Shown: positions 40,701 to 44,292 of the stretch, piece by piece
How positions within the stretch are numbered: the first letter of the stretch is position 1
Layout of the letters: every line of letters starts with the position of its first letter
Notes under the pieces: model-generated
Told to the model about the DNA's origin: nothing
What the model saw: only the letters and a program-made list of their open reading frames with translations
Databases searched by the model: none
Assembly: GCA_016291665.1 (NCBI GenBank)
Contig: JAEEYE010000002.1
Location: 62,001 to 126,000 of the forward strand
DNA from: Oxalobacter sp.
Lineage (GTDB): Bacteria > Pseudomonadota > Gammaproteobacteria > Burkholderiales > Burkholderiaceae_D
Length of the DNA: 64,000 nucleotides
Reading direction: 5' to 3'
Program-made: the position numbers and the translations under genes

Positions 40701-42057
40701 CTGAATCAATATCCCCATAAATGTCAACCAAGGCATTGTTGGTCTGGTTGATGACACCGACAGAGAGGACCGGCAGGGCATTGGAAATCGCTTCCCCCGT
40801 CTTTTTCGCTGGTGTATTGGCAGACAGCTTCAGCTTCGTGGAACTGCTTGCAGAAATGTCCGTATCACCGCCACTGGTAATGGAACCATGCTGGCCAAGG
40901 GTGATATGTGATGTATTCGTCTTGTCGGCAATATCGGCCACCATCGTCAAGCCACTGGCACCGAGGATTTTGCCAACAATATCCGTCTGATCCAGGATGT
41001 TAAGGATATTGCCTTCTGTATAGGTGGTCTTAGCTACGGCGCCAATCTCAACATCACCATCTGTCTCAATCTCACCATCGACATTGATGATGGCCTTACG
41101 GGTCGTTGTCTTGAAGGGGAGCAACCGCTCTGCTGACGGGAAAATGCCATCGGTTGCTTTGCTTTCCACCCCGGCCTTGAGCACAATATCGCCCGTCTTA
41201 TCATCGGTGGATGCGGTCATCACGACATTTGACAGACCGCCAAAATCCGTGGTGTTAACCAGACTGGAAAAATCAATGGCCTGGTTGCTTAAAAGCTTAG
41301 CGCCTTCGGCAATGTCAATCTTGGATGCCCTGAGCTTGATGCCACTACGGGTGTTGATCGTCCCTTCGATATTGATATTCTTGTCATTGTCGTAAGAATA
41401 CCAGTCACTTAAATCATCAATCTTGCCCTTTTCCATGACATAGTCATAGAAATGCTCATTGAAGGTATTGGCATTGCTGCTTGTCAGCTTATCGAAGAGT
41501 TTGGTCGATGGGACAACTGCCGTGAACTGTCCGGCATTGATGACACCGGACTTGCCAACCGCCATACCTTCCGGGCTTAAGAAGTAAAGATGCCCTCCAA
41601 TCTTATTACCTTTCAACGCATTGACGGTCCCTTCAATGTTGATCCTGTTCTTGACCAGGTTGACCAGGCTGTCTGCATTAAGGGACTCACCCTTCTTATT
41701 GAAATGCATGTTGGCGATATCACCTGATGTCAGATTGAATTTGCCGTATTTGCTGACACCAACCGAACCGGTGGCCTTGGAAGAATTGATCTGCTGGGCA
41801 TAGAGGTTGTGCACCTTATCGCCCGCATTGATCATGGACTTGCCATCAAACCCCGTAATATCAGAAGCAAATGAAACGGCAGGCAACGCCAGCAACCCGG
41901 CCGCCGCCATACCAGCAAGCCATGCCTTAAAGGACGGATTCTCCCTTGCCGTGGTACGGACTTCACTACTGCTTTTACCGGTGGTTTTCGTAATTTCCGA
42001 CACAACCACATCACGGTTGTAGGTCCTGCTACGGATGACTCGGTATATACGGTTCAT
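13255..42057 (-). CDS. Giant LktA-type filamentous adhesin, 9,600 aa
   Basis: A single uninterrupted frame of 9,600 codons with a GAGGAA site before the ATG. Residues 1-64 form an ESPR extended signal (MNRIYRVI start, hydrophobic core, cleavage near VSFA). A TPS-like N-terminal beta-helix follows (about 65-330) with the LktA-family motif KIGGHLYFLSPEGMAVG. Helical, charged inserts interrupt the beta-helix near residues 770-870, 1080-1210, 3530-3640 and 4450-4640. From about residue 5000 to 9390 the chain is nearly all Gly-Asn/Asp-Ile beta-helix repeats, including tandem 155-157-residue units. The last ~165 residues are a Tyr/Trp-rich domain shared with the second adhesin. I saw no LPXTG motif, autotransporter barrel or S-layer domain, and only one Cys (in SRSACLYSS). 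The predicted role is surface adhesion or a cytotoxin-like exoprotein. No TpsB transporter is adjacent. Confidence 0.92.
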   Translation of the reverse strand: MNRIYRVIRSRTYNRDVVVSEITKTTGKSSSEVRTTARENPSFKAWLAGMAAAGLLALPAVSFASDITGFDGKSMINAGDKVHNLYAQQINSSKATGSVGVSKYGKFNLTSGDIANMHFNKKGESLNADSLVNLVKNRINIEGTVNALKGNKIGGHLYFLSPEGMAVGKSGVINAGQFTAVVPSTKLFDKLTSSNANTFNEHFYDYVMEKGKIDDLSDWYSYDNDKNINIEGTINTRSGIKLRASKIDIAEGAKLLSNQAIDFSSLVNTTDFGGLSNVVMTASTDDKTGDIVLKAGVESKATDGIFPSAERLLPFKTTTRKAIINVDGEIETDGDVEIGAVAKTTYTEGNILNILDQTDIVGKILGASGLTMVADIADKTNTSHITLGQHGSITSGGDTDISASSSTKLKLSANTPAKKTGEAISNALPVLSVGVINQTNNALVDIYGDIDSGDALSLNAAAETSASLKVKSATEVKDEPGAPETNLVYFSLGVIASDTNAGVNIHKGDNKITAGGPVDISATAGDDLSMEVESSAPDKSFASTAIGIIDSDSDASVTIDRSIEAKGEDERKKEDKKKPWVNIFAGNTSDDGGYLNSLNVTNTLGDIDYESEVKFPWMKSPGVVDSWLDPLLKKLQGKLHNWRYGAGAAAPGNGPVSALLQSWGEYFKPGVSLAVDTQKNTAQIAVGDGVTIDAGKKNNIVLDVNMDMTGLNVVSEGVGNLQGEDQETKVMVAVGVQGSNIENTGLLRIGKDAKLIGKDVSIESDANMAYNPVKSAASDVGESWEKVWEALKDIDKDVSSISEIGEKLDALKNIEDPTKLPDALEEIEKMGSSRMDAFLETIKDFPEAYGKVKSAWKSTLGLLDPATYTNYYARAEVANTKQGDDSSKLDVAGAINIGILHNEAVVSMAENAKVEAGGDVKLHAGTETQTVAITGSGGKYLQSNESGKSGVGISLAIQNISGDGLVLMGKKASVSGKNITVESDNDMKQYGILYGSGIADGAFGLTGMVNVMNGDSNSVISIDDEAALTGTGKIDIKAVNDTMLLGISGGATLGGKGNYASVGFGLDIIDYDANAVAAVADNATDNPDLKKETSDWLTDEEKNTVKTQAAQYREENKEQVIAEVDQDIEKQVVKQDERDDEIERRLKNIEDIRLGELEKELLATKTDADKALEVNVKRAKAVKLAQDMAKEVAVHTYEDGKESEAKAATVDMTAVLGTTTASGSHGTIKTTDFGITSQTDGTINSIGIAGTYSADEHEWYGKYNDIMNRSKASSFMSDFLPKITELPINYANKKLGGKIKNKIGGAAAAAGAAAAVAPAVGVGNVDLHMAGAGSLAINVGDGMTVAMVDNTAITSPQGGKLDAVHAKATDALFSGAWAGGAAINAHTGAAGGGSDQYSAGVSLGYNSFDRDVISLISNSTVTEAGTITNEATKKGAEVGLGIGLAVSKGQAGGTEGSIGLSVSYDRSSTDIHALMFSDTVTGKDTKLENTAYNQDIQVAGGVDFAWTSGGDDGVGIGGTATVAKIRDSLQSGIYGGTYTKMDDVKVEAVKSSLQVNAAVAGAVSTEDSAKDASIALAIGLVDNESNAFIRNANITSSGTVSVEANDTANESSYQEYLKKRGIDYEGTSYLGEKGTEVVNDIKGGSKVVNVAIGFTKSGKGGGSVAGSVNDLTEKMTVDVTGSTINANRLQGQADSKTTIVGVAAGVSVAGEKFNGAGSFAWNDLDTENTAAFVNSTVRADQVSAIANNQANTVAIAGELGFGKGVAAGLALSGNTIDSATAALIQGGSYQAKDNNSTLAVDVDAQNKSDVTAVSFGAQISRESSAWNGTVAVNSGDNNTEAAIETAKTKDAQTGEETEKGTQLADVSAIKVNATDSSTRRAGAGELTWSKDGVAAVGVAIGYSEIGGTSAKSGKEKEILRAEIKGADITTKKSGDANPTIAVNASDTSKLTTAGVGLGIGQGDDNKLNGQGAAAAGVIAKKTTAAITDTKVDTDSAGRKTGSGAAEVTVKSVADNYIGSGGVAAVGSLGRNTIVSAGIGLAINKIGNATTASVSGSKMNINELLVSSDAVSQDVGVAVGFSGSAGKVSLAGSFGYNYINSSATAELKDSTVTSEGNIGVVAKSDELIGNYAGAVSFTAGGDMSAAIGASVAVNEIDGDTAANVSGSTLTAKGNTGKTVALKSQVEDDAIIAHQASLETFDPARLKKARKDTTKTGLVVDASATHAIASDLVTAGVAVSSNGGAAALTFNENYIDGKTEAAVTQTDINKDAVKTVGNDQAVPDVGNKQDVAITASDYTNVGAFEVGFGGSSNVSVGATQNTNNAKRTVTAKLEGKDSAHKAKVNAHDLDVLAVSKQGLSNLGLAGAVAIKGASAAANILNDTFDTTTRALVTHADIGITDKATVKADNLSRAYLGTYDASFTAMGAALGTGIGIISQTSKVHADVADTVISDHKPSSVGKATTIDVGATHTVDTGTYFTAVAIAGKGAAGSGTFTNNDFDAEVRASVDKSTLTADTVTVAAKEDLYAENYGANISGALFGALGINSTNDTVHDKVYTKVTGSTLEGRKSLSVDAEARRDLRQTVANVSVGSIDIGVNIQHTHINKEITDKDVLSKINEANKSNTDMTDYFAGLDSEGKAKLRKHTEYTIGTGETTDMTGVHTLVTKSTLKADEKAGSVNVSSVERNRVNSRSGSGGVGAGSVVTTISGVDVHHKTDVALDNTDVHGKDVMVQSLLGDNKKHLDGYEAAINAGKTEEEVKDSNPGLYALTGVGNVGLGLAVTPSDAEVKSDGTSGIALKNTGIVGDTVTLSAADVTHKQSYVTSVSVGTAAANLIDSDVSDKSALNIDLLYDQAKTIKANKVFTADAQKMDTAKAYSVGVAASGVGAATNQAEAIDESTVGVAVKGNKLTLDAAQANFSAMNAPSLEYDIDNHGFSIITGFYSGGTAKAVSSAVVDVAAGNTFNVDRLSFKSQIGEKDRTMVSGKIASVSVSGIDFAPDKGLTETQTTSKVTLGGQTYKKDKDGNAQTELTVAATNDISHANKAWLLAPLRVLDFSPNGAAQAHAVSKDKVQATAGGGFVKTADIIAQGSDFADNYASGNGGVAVGLGVASKAISKFDNDAAVTIGGEWKANEIKVSAVQRDELESETFSGHGGAIDVTWVQSDASMNGKSKVDVAEGAKIESGTVAIHAGNQLYTNQSGKYANRVHGVVGAFAGGGVMTADDTAQKTAEVNIGKNAQILTSAQQTYEADTVTHMNNTVLGLTAGFIEGGTARAYTTHTYNNLINVEEGSLLKNTGTYNDGGITLSAHEDLFERVDADAHAAGVIGVAPNSRAFNTTNRTDRITVKGTIDSKRDINLYAGAGINGERSSLRHETVSETYNDSVAPIGWSTNPQAVITSKNQVIVEGKAAGKAVQDINIVADSGTEDGYIESRSACLYSSTESDKKILSQAEGDSRYTSTSDNFARVDAGGLLQAGLNSRFQVSIAGLAVPDGMKIDGKNDAGSYQVSVLDAEGKGFKATVKPDGTMTDVVVDEGHEAMKDIGEHIKAGTMDYANTLATQWKRLNTLLEAYDGKTLDQDQMTAYYGYLQEKQVLEDQMEKLGLMQEVTDEKTKKTQKIPVLAGYKVVYVEMPDELVASGGSINVNSDNFYGEGQLKANGKPGIGVDNQSNAYLKLNQMTLGNDDGGIIYRDTVLDDASGISEINKLNKNSNYKAKFNPFSTGGNKGDGGIKVVSENTRGATTAVTAPDQDPAKQGQTLKGTYTALPTVEVAGSIQGSKSKVEIENLSGSIIIDSGTADNPININGKEIVLKAKEDISQGFTNGMVNIGYTPEAVLADLEQSKKNQTLTHLSPESKLHETRKANAVSVNTILDNANSGGRIAGGSVYLAASAININGLIQSGFGNYSAEINEFQLTAAIRNSKMGTGGTIVNGRQMYKVNQGGFQKGSDGIYGYVVQVYYDPSTKGLVVEDIDTSGGKVYLTGRILSTGKGRIYAMDGGADITIKNQSKAALQMGKVQNNNIDGVIEITDTQKNLRTTYTRNQTTSLNLDNYEAWMAASDADKAKYISVSGASNEYKPQANIRYNWTDGTQTTTQTTYQTDKTKFLSIITTDETTISNEEKDSSNIKDSQTYKGAPLPEGAYLSMGKSGDAAYILTADNLVMDQSRSKVESWTEWHFLNKHYYSRWTKTTGTAQIYANSLIADKPIEIGFLGKKDGSITISSIKDVAFSNQVRNNSAGATFKTTVSDGAITQQAGTGIFGNHADLSAKGAITGIAIHALDEKQAVKLAAVSREGAVTADVDGSVQIKNLAAGVGDALKADTYGDKNIVLAATGDITQDPSADAYGVKGQHIALEAGGGVGGPIDAVDSEPLKIQVGQTANGKDPLSASINIKAQDDINLVQGTGDMRIGKITTAGHVSLEATEGTFIDALPYSGTDNNIDIDARIQRWIDLGLIEGEGENAYTRQLAKAVTDYEEAMQQTYDGYQQQKAVYESDKVKNYSEARYTELAAYFEANPTAPEDVDSDAYKAYAEKFHEYSDLADAKGYLEHKGNYDTLDAKFGAYSTLADYLAQDSDYLALVDKRDHPTYAWTKEQMLYAVRNSIINKTTGSTDQEKKNANVSGQDIILKGKGVGIDKSVSETIMVDQLMPGYTDKETGKTYVDYLKQLANADAADVDVIYAKDADGNRRMSRVPVYQTDADGKVVRDGDGNPVIAFYRDGNPEIEGFVIGGKSALGIYAAGKVTVRSAADDTHDGDVYLAARRKDGVNDYSALNIHQVSIDNVDLSNPRGDVRILGKAGVYNALGDDQHANIMAHNLIVEGGNGAIGTKEDPFAVFLSGHLTARANDSIFIRNQDTQSELMLASVYSPDQVSLYSEAGILMADAYDDLGYINAGNGLDLAVDPVTGVIGSEDKALRILMRDGAIELEAKSAHIHGVYNEDATTDTMRLGDITTQEGFTASSEGKLIQEGTLTAGGHGEIANVTLSALGDLTLDGAVTAGQVSGGFAQDGSTLTLISTNGGISQTGGGAITAAALKTISAGEVDLQNTENTLSGRKGDEAIVSYTASGVTPKGASEPNSINGNVSVLAYSPELSIAFESPVNGDVDIENMYWKDAPAPAGEGGVLLVSGATVNRSDSAAGKVTLIGYGDVTIAGSTPLVTASDMNLWSTHGDVSFLRGGVKTRSGDVFVSAAEAVNIGAPVQVADGHTLDLSVWPAGEDKAFAIRETSDDGVIRAETVNITSAQGIDLQSVGNEIGTFSVFNTQALDPLTGDVLLKASGLQDGKDLRVRIEPQVHGNVAITNLAEGGSLDLASLHTVNTDWQGRPTGGDIFLRTDADLILSNPVIAESNQDANEVRLVSKSGSVGIATQLQVDGNVIAEAEKGQIVELPEGVIKAEEVRTFSGGTVDLQNENNAFNTFWAFGTQDGDILVKSDVKELSATIEAEVNGDVELANVAEGGNLTLTHALSAFDLTVNGSERRGREGHLYLNADGNVTTDTSGMTVMSDIAIKSVHGNITMGREAGHKTVSNNGLINLFTGSGNIAVNDDLKALAVNAIADASAGPVSIALNGDVAVRDDLNAQVVHDGDITIGGNVRASRSVLASVDGDGDIAFTGDVEAVNSIKAKTASGDITFLGERTAAGQIGVEAVEGNIWVNSRVESTKGNISFKTFDQDSLSDDEGNITFRSGSTLSSATGINLQTVNGDITIAGRLGGSGDSGDARVIANNDISMGSSQSGSLYINGKLESTAGSILLKTINGSILTSGDIHAGETVSATVFNNNDANIKHQIFVDGSIEAGEDIQFGIGQADLNAHGDITVSGSVQAGMSDGDEYGDVVALILGTGDITFAGDVDARSTVFAGITGAGNIKVLGDGVEGHDVHAHRGFVYAGVEGEGNITFAGNVTANQDVELSVKNGQGNITIDEDVVSEAGNVQMVVDDGIITVGDNVTAGQNVAIQAKRGQIVIGEEGQQGDMRDAVIAENNIDLAVKEAGSVTVYGVIHAKTADVAMSAVSENYDAEKGQQNIIIDANSRIQSGNDVKLTATKGDIHVTDAVLAGHDLIVKTVDEGSVFFDTDLEAVNDIDLSADKGDIHVGHQVVSTEGSIKAATGEGNIVIGYTGNGPANAVGIIDTVSAAKDVRLDTDLGKVLIDGGTASQTGDIHIAAASATYTEGGENTNIIIGVTGDIAAKEGSVTLEAENGDIVVTDQVHAKKSLNVTTIGRGEISLGTDVMVDGDINLMTDVGGITVGHQIQSTEGSIKAIVNEKGNIEVGYTGKGNADVADAAVVDTVTAEKNITLETALGKILVKGGTDSKAGDIHVAAASDNYQVGESSIVIGVNGEIDAEQGGVSLQAKNGDIVVTDKVKAVTGLKAVTVEKGGISFGTEVSVSDDIELATDEGDITIGKRIESKAGNITASVNKKGNIEVGYTGQGRADVADAAVVDTVTAEKNITLETALGKVLVKGGTDSKAGDIHVAGASADYQAGESSIVIGVNGEIDAEKGAVSLAATKGDIVVTDKVKAVTGLKAVTVEKGDISFGTTVTVSDAIELATDEGNITIGKRIESTEGNIKATVAKAGNIEVGYTGQGRADVADAVVVDTVTAGKDITLDTALGKVLVKGGTASKAGDIHVAAASETYQAGETGSNIVIGLNGQVDAEQGGVSLKATKGDIVVTDKVKAVTGLKAVTVGQGNISFGTTVTVSDDIELATDTGNITIGKQIESTEGNIKATVAKAGNIEVGYTGQGRADVADAVVVDTVAAGKDITLDTALGKVLVKGGTASKAGDISIAAASETYQSGEAGSNIVIGLNGQVDAEQGGVSLKATKGDIVVTDKVHAVTGLKAVTVEKGDISFNTDVSVTGDINLMTEDGNITIGKKVHSTDGNILVEAAAKGVAAEKGEISIGFTGDDSDDTVYAAKDVTLKTGLGKVLINGGTTSGTGDISVSAVSKAYTEGAGSSNIIIYDHGDIDSRQGSVSLEATRGDIVITDKIHAAKDLNATTIDQGHISFGRDITVAGDVNLTTDTGDITAGGTVVAGGSVLANANTQGDIQLQEAVRGSTVAVSTQSGNVTVSDIEALAGDIRLASGNGHVTANGALRATENVDAIAGGSGNLTFNGEVTAGEAITAEAGNDITMNALLKAGQDLRATAGARVMETDQGAIMAKAVTTATGGSVDLQSEGNRFSAFTASGLDGADIGGNVLVKTHGDAPKVQLRAMRLASAAGGDTLNVAINSAAKGNVEVTNLDAGTLALTSDLTAKAADGADGHVLLQSGGDISTAAGKAITSAAETTLIADSGDIVSGSAINAGTHVDAQAKAGNITFNANATAETGGITAEAGNDITINAVLKAADTLTATAGSQVLETQAGAIDAQSVITNTGAGVDLQNTANRFASYTANGINGQAIDGDVLVKTHGGDAFTLAVNPTVSGDVDVENLDETGTLAVTSSITADNVRLSSGADLMTAKGTTITSLADTALVSRQGNVVLDGGVDAGHTVTATAGGDITLNATIKAVESVTATAGGQVAEAGAGAIDTQSVTTTTGSGVDLRSTANRFASYTANGINGQAIDGDVLVKSHGDQDLTVAIHPVVKGDIEVANLDAGSLQLMTDITAQNVLLETGADLTTGSGTTLKSVEDTVLVSREGNVVLDGGVEAGRNLTANAVKGNVAFNAAVQVGQAVTASAGEDVIINAALKAADHVDATAGNSVYETALGSMATEAVTTTTGGSVLLENADNAFNHFTANGIGNAGIQGNVFVKASEGDSLTVALNPTVAGDVELTNLGTGNLAVTTAVTAEASDSASGHVFLNAKGHVITQSRVDADGDIVMTSTAGTIENRSYLDSGSNVVLDAANGITSGNGDEDDGIYAAKAITMTSKQGDIQVLGHAMAISDIDIEVAGKGNIVLGMPQNDQAGDGYDFVVSTTGDINAKTGSGDIALNGSVATVEKGDINMTVAGDGRITFSGDVDSGSQINAFLDGAGDIMFMRSADADGEINVRAARGNIFFNGDSTSGSAIEALASQGSIDVGGNMKATAGDIVLKAKDSVPNDADGNIAVSGKMVAEQGSISLVTQNGDIKTEGDINASDDIEIFAKGTGVVVELGGNLDAGHDISAYVGDLGVFATGNLHVVGNVTAGHDIETAVFGDGDIHYAGSVKAGKEGSKEGDVVTFISGSGNITYNGDILAQEDVVDGIGGNGSITVEGKVQAVHGEVWANTLGEGSRKSGEEVLAITFNGGSVTAGEDIVAVANRGSVSVDQSLFAENGDVRLATQVGNISVGENIEAGDSVAIVVSEQGDITIGNSDTAEAGSTGVIHAVNDIDLNTQEGKISILGNVDADIGDIAIRAAATTYEPDAILIGAYSEISAHEGDVSLDATNGDIYVTRAVYAREDLNVQTHIQGNVYFEDDLQVGRNVTAETDKGNIEVVGTIDAGGQVAMAAETGNIEVGGDITAVEAVGLHVADEGRITIEGAVTGKAVDIATDVGDVAINKTLTATDGSVNIDISEAGNITIGDNPGATTVSATEDVSLVTALGKVAIDGKTTAEKGDITISAGSSEYAEGAGSANIVISENGALITKVGDINLDATNGDIHITDDVQAGRDLNVSAHRQGSVYFDEGIEAGGNIHAATDNGNIDVGASVTAGQAVDLAVGVGAMKVGGDISGTDVNLTVSTVADDSADHIAIDVAKTVTATTGDINAKVGVGDIVIGSNEDADTLHAAQNVTLSTDLGRVLIQGTTSTEKGDITISAASSEYKDGENNIILEDKGKIVSGRSIALDATNGDIHVTKDIIAQQDLTATTNGRGSIAFDSNVDVEGKVVALADTGDVTVGGSITGKESVSVATHSGNITVGQDITSDGYVDLYAIEQGDITVGDSATGSGGHITGAEVNIESGAGNIAVVKTVQATEDSVLVETGKGDITIGSNGPDVDTVTALQDVTIKTGLGKVTIKGKTSTEQGDILVSAASDTYEAGEKGQNIVIQDDGLLVSGRHATLEATNGDIHMTDAVSAKEDLNAVVHEAGSVYFDMQVDVGGNVTASTGQGDVVFNGDVSAQNNVWLSTEEGDIDINGSLSAKGDVAALAGEGNITFDGPVTAQSDVEAVTGKGYISANANITGASIAAETGQGSITVNGNLTSTLNDIELTAVDREPNNEDGNIAVNGSLDAARDVKLTSVNGDITLDGSVKADGAVTVGTSDGDINVNGDVTGASVAAKADQGSVTVNGGVTATSGDITLAATDDEPNAEDGNVTVNGSLDAAGDVTLTSVNGDITTQGRVEASGDVVAAAQESGSITMGGDVTAGRDIKATTDNGDITVTGQADAGRDVVLTVNEAGDIAADSIVATRDALIHNNGTGDVVIGDIEAGGLADVELTKGDMVIDTVTGDRVVLLGGDNTAASHVGTVTANANGNANGTGEPDIVLGGNYVNVDTVQKGEGSVPLTLATQGATEDQPMKDFTITSLNSDTGTVLQNIWTVNGNIHVDEGGLHISKAYAVDKLRVDNDKVSVALFGATPRREGEDIALWNDLRRNQPGNNLTDWYDGSYSNRHWVNLDLAQNGHIRARNGVVVDYHDYKHFNGDHYSVVNLMGRYLTSNMYDGWYDISYYDRYGLVQSGDGFEENATFDEITVE
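18880..20650 (-). repeat. Four ~160-residue repeats inside the giant adhesin
   Basis: Copies of a unit with VDLQNTANRF-ASYTANGING-QAIDGDVLVK recur near 18.9, 19.44, 19.93 and 20.54 kb. The middle two are 486 bp (162 codons) apart and nearly identical; the outer copies are diverged. Confidence 0.65.
21060..23900 (-). repeat. Six tandem 465-471-bp coding repeats
   Basis: The block encoding GKVLVKGGT and its variants begins at about 21,296, 21,761, 22,232, 22,697, 23,162 and 23,633, giving periods of 465, 471, 465, 465 and 471 bp (155-157 codons). Units two and three (21,761 and 22,232) differ at only a few positions over more than 200 bp, so they duplicated or were homogenised recently. The outermost units are more diverged. 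Confidence 0.8.
28150..28730 (-). other. Helical insert in the giant adhesin
   Basis: About 190 residues here (segments such as QQQKAVYESDKVKNYSEARY and FHEYSDLADAKGYLEHK) are charged and Tyr/Ala/Glu-rich with predicted helix or coiled-coil character. They interrupt the beta-helix. Similar helical inserts are seen at 31,150-31,480, 38,430-38,810 and 39,430-39,750. Confidence 0.6.
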
Positions 42058-42669
42058 GATGCACGTTCCTCTTTCTTAGCACCAAACAACTACTGGCTAT
42101 TGGCAACCGTTCCCTATTGATGAAAGCACACATTCCCATACGTGCCGCTTTCACGGGCTTTGCCTGTACCTATGATGGTGACCCAATCAATCCTGCCATC
42201 AAGGTATTAAGCGCAACTTCGCTGTCCAGACTTTCTTCACGCTGGTACAGATCTCAGCACACCCCGTTAACTGCCGCATAACAGACAGAAAAAAAGGCAT
42301 ATTTTCTTTTCCAGGGAGACTTCACCGCTCAGGTAAATACTGAAAATTCTCCCACGACACAATCCGTTACTCTAACTAGATATTTTACCTTACGGAAAAA
42401 GCGAAATAGTTACCGTTTGTTTCGTAACAAGAAACATGTCGGAAATAACGTCTTTTAGTCACAAGATAGCAACAATTTAGGCTATTTCCCTAAAAAAAGC
42501 CGGAATTGGCAGAAGAGAATTCGCTTAATAAACCACCAGCGAGGGATGTATAAAATTTATGTATAAAGTAACATACCAACAAAACCTGCCAGATGGCCTT
42601 GTTCGTTTATACGTATTTAAGCGGGAGATAGGATGCACAGCACCTGATTTGGCCTGCACATCCCTACGG
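42058..42669. other. 612-bp region upstream of the giant adhesin gene
   Basis: No gene is supported. It serves as the leader of the adhesin gene (minus strand) and the 3' side of the Sel1 gene. The middle part (about 42,290-42,560) is AT-rich. An inverted repeat gttac/gtaac at 42,409-42,428 with a 10-bp gap could be an operator. No confident promoter hexamers were found. Confidence 0.4.
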
Positions 42670-44289
42670 CTATGGTTGCACTGTATTTCTAGCGGTTTTA
42701 TCCGCCAGCGCTTGGACAGCTTCCAACACCTGTTTGAGTGAAGGCACCTTTTTCAGGAACGCTTTACGCTCTTTCTTTTTCAGTTTCTTTACAATCTGAT
42801 CACTGTACTTTTTGGCTTCAGGGATAGGGGCATCCCCATTGGCGGCCGCCTGATAGAGCGCATAGGCGAAGGCCTTGTTTTTCGGGACTTCCTTGCCCTT
42901 TAAGAGAAGCGCAGCGAGGTTCATGCTCGCGCTCTCATCGCCGCCACGCGCCGCTTCCACGTAAAGGCGCAATGCCTTGGCCATATCCTTACCCACACGG
43001 CCCTTGCCACGCCGGTAAAACCCAGCCAACGCATTCTGGGCATTGGCGTCGCCCTTTTGGGCTGCCTGGGCATACCAGTAGGCCGCTTTTTCAAGATCGC
43101 GCGCAAAACCCTGGATGCCCATCTCATAAGCGAGCCCCAGGTTATAGGCGCCTTTGACATCCCCCGCATCGGCCTTGGAAATCAACTGTTCCTGCCGTTT
43201 TCGGATAAATGTCGCCACATCCGGCAAAAACGGCCATGAAGCCAAATCAGGTGGTACCTGGACCTGTTGCCAGAAGCGGATGGCATCGACTCCTGCATAG
43301 CCCGGTGCCTCCCCGTCATAAACCATGAAAGATAGGAATGTCCCGGCAATATAGGCTTCCACTGGATCATCCGTGTCATCTGCCACCTGCTGGAAATACT
43401 GGAGGGCCTTTTGCTTATCCTGGCCCACAATCTCACCCCGGTAATAGATTTCCCCCAGGTTCAACTTTGCATCGGGCAATCCCGCTTCAGCCGCCTTTTC
43501 AAAATAAGGCAACGCTTCCCGACGCTTGGCATCATCTGAAGACGTCAGGCAGATCCAGCCCCAGGCATTCAAGCCTTCCGGCATGTTCTGCATGGCTGAA
43601 TCGTAAAAGTAGGCCTTAGCCAGCGGGATGTTTTTCCTGACGCCATTGCCCTTCCAATAGTCGAGACCCACAAAGTATTGGGCAGCTGCATCAAACGCTG
43701 CTGCACGCTTTCTCCAGTAAAAAGCCCGCTCGGCATTCGCCCTGACACCTTCGCCAAACTGATAGTTGTAGGCCGTCTCGACAATCGCCTTAGGATATCC
43801 CTGATGGGCGGCTTTGCGCTTCCAAAGGGCTGAAAGCGTCTTATTGACAGGAAAATCAAACCAGCCTTCCTGGTAAGACTCTCCCATCACATATTGCGCA
43901 TAGTAATCCCCTGCTTTCGCAGCACGCTTAAGCCACATGGCAGCCTCAGCATCATCAGCATAAGGGTATTCCTTATTGATATACTGGCAAAAAAGCTGCA
44001 TATAAGCCGGTGCGTACTCACGGTTGGCAGCCCGTTTGTAATACCCCACCGCTTGGATCAGGTCTTTTTCAACGCCTTTGCCCTCTTGGTAAGCTAAGCC
44101 GACTTCAAAGCACGCTGCCGGGTGGAACTGCTTGGCTGCCTGAAACAGGTTGGCAAAACCCAAGGATTCGTCTTGTCCGACCCCGTCACCTGCCATATAG
44201 GCACAGCCTAACTCATACTGGGCCTGCGCATGGCCACGCTCTGCTGCCAAGTGCATTCTGGCCAATGCTTTATCTGCACGTGTCGCCAT
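42670..44289 (-). CDS. Long Sel1-repeat protein, 539 aa
   Basis: A soluble protein of about 11-13 Sel1-type repeats (for example AQYELGCAYMAGDGVGQDE, ACFEVGLAYQEGKGVEKD and AYNLGLAYEMGIQGFARD). Some are degenerate, and a non-repeat insert lies around residues 315-365. The C-terminus is Lys-rich (KKLKKKERKAFLKKV), perhaps binding an acidic partner. It is the last gene of a three-gene operon: the ATG lies three bases after the stop of the 700-residue protein and its ggagtaagg site overlaps that gene's end, so translational coupling is likely. There is no signal peptide. It is probably a scaffold for the upstream proteins. Confidence 0.88.
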   Translation of the reverse strand: MATRADKALARMHLAAERGHAQAQYELGCAYMAGDGVGQDESLGFANLFQAAKQFHPAACFEVGLAYQEGKGVEKDLIQAVGYYKRAANREYAPAYMQLFCQYINKEYPYADDAEAAMWLKRAAKAGDYYAQYVMGESYQEGWFDFPVNKTLSALWKRKAAHQGYPKAIVETAYNYQFGEGVRANAERAFYWRKRAAAFDAAAQYFVGLDYWKGNGVRKNIPLAKAYFYDSAMQNMPEGLNAWGWICLTSSDDAKRREALPYFEKAAEAGLPDAKLNLGEIYYRGEIVGQDKQKALQYFQQVADDTDDPVEAYIAGTFLSFMVYDGEAPGYAGVDAIRFWQQVQVPPDLASWPFLPDVATFIRKRQEQLISKADAGDVKGAYNLGLAYEMGIQGFARDLEKAAYWYAQAAQKGDANAQNALAGFYRRGKGRVGKDMAKALRLYVEAARGGDESASMNLAALLLKGKEVPKNKAFAYALYQAAANGDAPIPEAKKYSDQIVKKLKKKERKAFLKKVPSLKQVLEAVQALADKTARNTVQP

Positions 44290-44292
44290 GCC

